Positions 5,279 through 7,647 of a stretch of 7,647 nt of DNA are shown here, one piece after another (the stretch's first letter is position 1; each line of letters opens with the position of its first letter). The translations under genes and the position numbers were made by a program. This stretch comes from Planctomycetaceae bacterium (lineage in GTDB: Bacteria; Planctomycetota; Planctomycetia; Pirellulales; UBA1268): the NCBI GenBank assembly GCA_947464585.1, contig CANHYS010000081.1, positions 1 through 7,647 on the forward strand, in the 5' to 3' direction. Under the pieces are notes generated by a model. That model saw only the letters and a list, made by a program, of their open reading frames with translations. It had not been told where the DNA came from and did no database searches.

Positions 5279-7647
5279 ATGGTGCACAGCTTTGCAGGCC
5301 GGTGCTGCCCTGCGGCATGCGCAGCTCTGGCGTGTGTTCTGTCGTCGTGTTTTCTGACGATGGGGGGCGCGTCGGCGGCGCCGGTGTCCTTCAACCGAGA
5401 CATCCGGCCGATTCTCTCGGACAACTGCTTTTTCTGCCACGGCCCCGATGCCGGCCATCGGCAGGCCGACCTGCGGCTCGATGTCCGAGATGATGCCGTG
5501 GCGGCAGGTGCGATCGTTCCCGGCAAGCCTGCCGAAAGCACGCTCGTGTCGCGGATCAACACGACCGACGTCGGCGAACTGATGCCGCCGCCGGAGTCGC
5601 ACAAGAAACTCGACGCGAAGCAGAAGGAGCTCCTCACGCAGTGGATCGCGCAAGGGGCGGAGTACCAGAAGCACTGGGCCTACGAGAAACCGGTGAAGGC
5701 CGAGGTGCCTGCCGGTGCCAACGGCGTGGATCATCTCGTGCGGAAGCGGCTGGCCGACGTCGGCCTCGCACCGTCGCCCGAGGCTGATCGCCGGACGCTC
5801 ATCCGCCGGCTGTCACTCGACCTGCTCGGCCTGCCGCCCACTCCCGACGAGGTTGCGGCGTTCGTAGGCGACACACGTCCGGATGCCTACGTGCTCTTGG
5901 TCGACAGGCTGCTCGCCAGCCCACACTACGGCGAGCAGATGGCAATAGGCTGGCTCGATGTCGTCCGCTTCGCTGACACGATCGGCTACCACAGTGACAA
6001 TGCACGGAATGTCTGGCCCTACCGTGACTGGGTGATCAGGAGTTTCAACGCCAACCAGCCCTTCGACCAGTTCACGATCCATCAGGTGGCCGGCGACCTC
6101 GTGCCCGATGCCAATCAGGAGACCCGCGTCGGCTCGGCATTCAATCGGCTCCTGCTCTCGACCGAGGAGGGGGGCGCACAGGCCAAGGACTATGAGGCGC
6201 GGATGTTGACCGACCGCGTTCGCGCGATCGGGGCCGCGTGGCTCGGCCAGACGACCGGCTGCGCGCAGTGCCACGATCATAAGTTCGACCCGTTTACCGC
6301 GCGGGATTTTTATACCCTGGGTGCGTTCTTCGCAGACATCCAGGAGCCGATTCTCGGCCGTCGGGAAGACGGGATGATCGTCGGCACGCCGGAGGAGCAC
6401 AAGCGGCTGGCCGAACTCGACGCGACGCTGGCCGAGGCGAAGAAAAAGTTCGACGCGATCGTGCCGCAGCTCGATGCCGCGCAGCAGCAATGGGAGGCCG
6501 ACATCGTCGCCTACAGCGTGACCTTGCCCGAATTGGCCGCCGATGCAAAGGCGTCCGACGCGGAGAAGAACGTTGCCAAGCAGGTGGCGGCCAGCCTCGC
6601 CAAGGAGCCGGCCAAGCGGGACGGTAACGACAAGAACAGGCTGCGCGATTATTTCCGGGCGAAGGTCGCCAAGCTGTTCCAGCCGGAGCGGGATGGCCTG
6701 GCGAAGGCCGAGAAGGATCGCAAGGAGTTCTACGAGCCGCTGGCCAAGTGCCTCGTCAGTGTTCACTCCGACAAGCCGCGGACCGTCCGCCTCCTGCCGC
6801 GCGGCAACTGGATGGACGAGACGGGCGAGGTGATGAAGCCGGCGTTTCCGTCCTACCTGCCGCAGCCAAAGATCGAGGGCCGCGAGCCGAATCGGCTCGA
6901 CCTGGCGCAGTGGCTCGTGTCCCGCGACAACCCGCTCACCGCTCGGGTGGTGATGAACCGGCTCTGGAAGCAATTCTTCGGAATCGGGCTGTCGAAGGTG
7001 CTCGACGACGTGGGCGCCCAGGGTGAGCCGCCGATCAACCCGGAACTGCTCGACTGGCTGGCCTGTGAGTTCATGGATTCCAAGTGGGACATGAAGCACA
7101 TGGTCCGCACGATCGTCACGAGCGACGCCTACAAGCAGACCTCCCTCGCCACGCCTCAGTTGGCGGCTGCCGATCCGTATAACCGCGAGCTGGCACGGCA
7201 ATCAACATTCCGCGTCGATGCCGAGTGCGTGCGCGATGCGGCGCTCTCCGTCTCGGGCCTGCTCGTCCGCACGATCGGTGGTCCGAGCGTGAAGCCCTAT
7301 CAGCCCGAAGGCTACTGGGAGAACCTCAATTTCCCGACGCGAACCTACCCGAACGACACGGGAGAGAAGCAGTATCGCCGTGGCCTCTACACCTGGTGGC
7401 AGCGGTCGTTCCTCCATCCGAGCATGCTCGCCTTCGACGCGCCGAACCGTGAGGAATGCTGTGCCGAGCGGAATCGGTCCAACATCCCGCAGCAGGCGCT
7501 CGTGCTCTTGAATGACCCGAGCTATGTCGAGGCCGCGCGGAGCCTGGCGGCCAGAATCCTCAAGGAATGCAGTGGCTCGTCGGAGGAACGCATGGCCTGG
7601 GCCTGGCGTCAGGTGCTGCAGCGGCTTCCGCGGGTTGAGGAGATGGA
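5279..7647 (+). CDS. Secreted planctomycete cytochrome c / DUF1549 / DUF1553 protein (PSCyt1-PSCyt2-PSD1), 3' end outside window
   Basis: The frame stays open for 789 codons to the window edge, with no stop. Residues 1 to about 34 are an export signal, unusually rich in Cys, with a probable cleavage at ASA-AP. VSFNRDIRPILSDNCFFCHG follows: CFFCH (50-54) is a haem c site of the PSCyt1 module, which ends near WIAQGAEYQKHWAYEKP (122-138). PSCyt2 (DUF1549, about 150-355) contains LIRRLSLDLLGLPPT, a WLDVVRFADT segment and a second CxxCH, CAQCHDHKFDP (328-338). A charged, heptad-like stretch at about 371-413 is probably a coiled coil. PSD1 (DUF1553, from about 535) has LAQWLVSRDNPLTARVVMNR with NRLW at 560-563, and SNIPQQALVLLNDP near 734-747. 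Such proteins are numerous in planctomycetes, are thought to act in the periplasm on large organic compounds, and are often followed by a DUF1501 protein; the downstream gene is not visible. Exact function is unknown. The start rests on AGAGGAG, 7 bases upstream. Confidence 0.93.
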   Translation, partial: MVHSFAGRCCPAACAALACVLSSCFLTMGGASAAPVSFNRDIRPILSDNCFFCHGPDAGHRQADLRLDVRDDAVAAGAIVPGKPAESTLVSRINTTDVGELMPPPESHKKLDAKQKELLTQWIAQGAEYQKHWAYEKPVKAEVPAGANGVDHLVRKRLADVGLAPSPEADRRTLIRRLSLDLLGLPPTPDEVAAFVGDTRPDAYVLLVDRLLASPHYGEQMAIGWLDVVRFADTIGYHSDNARNVWPYRDWVIRSFNANQPFDQFTIHQVAGDLVPDANQETRVGSAFNRLLLSTEEGGAQAKDYEARMLTDRVRAIGAAWLGQTTGCAQCHDHKFDPFTARDFYTLGAFFADIQEPILGRREDGMIVGTPEEHKRLAELDATLAEAKKKFDAIVPQLDAAQQQWEADIVAYSVTLPELAADAKASDAEKNVAKQVAASLAKEPAKRDGNDKNRLRDYFRAKVAKLFQPERDGLAKAEKDRKEFYEPLAKCLVSVHSDKPRTVRLLPRGNWMDETGEVMKPAFPSYLPQPKIEGREPNRLDLAQWLVSRDNPLTARVVMNRLWKQFFGIGLSKVLDDVGAQGEPPINPELLDWLACEFMDSKWDMKHMVRTIVTSDAYKQTSLATPQLAAADPYNRELARQSTFRVDAECVRDAALSVSGLLVRTIGGPSVKPYQPEGYWENLNFPTRTYPNDTGEKQYRRGLYTWWQRSFLHPSMLAFDAPNREECCAERNRSNIPQQALVLLNDPSYVEAARSLAARILKECSGSSEERMAWAWRQVLQRLPRVEEM

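Noticed and set aside
4762..5637. A 291-codon minus-strand frame covering the 5054-5278 intergenic region
   Set aside because: It overlaps the start of the cyanophycin-synthetase-like gene out of frame and is antisense to the clear signal peptide and haem motif of the next gene.
5813..7201. A 462-codon open frame on the minus strand
   Set aside because: It lies wholly antisense to the cytochrome/DUF1553 gene, whose domain motifs are unmistakable. Its product is low in recognisable motifs and reflects GC-rich codon bias.
1..7647. CRISPR, transposon or other defence or mobile systems
   Set aside because: No regularly spaced repeats, transposase or integrase motifs, or terminal repeats were seen; all long frames are explained by the five genes.

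Overview
The window is GC-rich, densely coded bacterial DNA that most resembles a planctomycete, probably of the Pirellulales type. The evidence is the gene families. A secreted protein combines the planctomycete cytochrome c, DUF1549 and DUF1553 modules. A Gfo/Idh/MocA oxidoreductase carries a Tat signal. An exported PQQ-type beta-propeller opens with a WPWWRGP motif. This is a judgement from protein families, not from a marker gene. No RNA genes, mobile elements or CRISPR arrays were seen.

Layout: (1) positions 2-241, plus strand, hold the last 79 codons of a large FAD/Fe-S oxidase of the YdiJ/D-2-hydroxyacid dehydrogenase type. (2) 247-1548, minus strand, encodes an exported eight-bladed beta-propeller that converges on gene 1 with only 5 bases between the stops. 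(3) 1549-1688 is a divergent intergenic region with two candidate promoters whose -10 boxes overlap on opposite strands. (4) 1689-3041, plus strand, encodes a Tat-exported Gfo/Idh/MocA oxidoreductase. (5) 3020-5053, minus strand, encodes a 677-residue cyanophycin-synthetase-like protein whose 3' end overlaps gene 4 by 22 bases. (6) 5054-5278 is a second divergent intergenic region with an AT-rich -10-like island and three possible hairpins. (7) 5279-7647, plus strand, encodes a PSCyt1-PSCyt2-PSD1 protein that runs off the end of the window.

The exported propeller, the Tat oxidoreductase and the cytochrome/DUF1553 protein belong to sets that planctomycetes carry in many copies and that are usually linked to handling complex organic matter, often sugars, in the periplasm. 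None has a known substrate here, and strand alternation means they do not form one operon. The most notable gene is the cyanophycin-synthetase-like one. It keeps a convincing N domain and ATP-grasp domain, but its Mur-ligase-like third domain has lost the P-loop and the ARGG motif and is cut short. That layout recalls CphA2, which joins beta-Asp-Arg dipeptides with a single active site. It stands alone, with no cyanophycinase or second synthetase in view.
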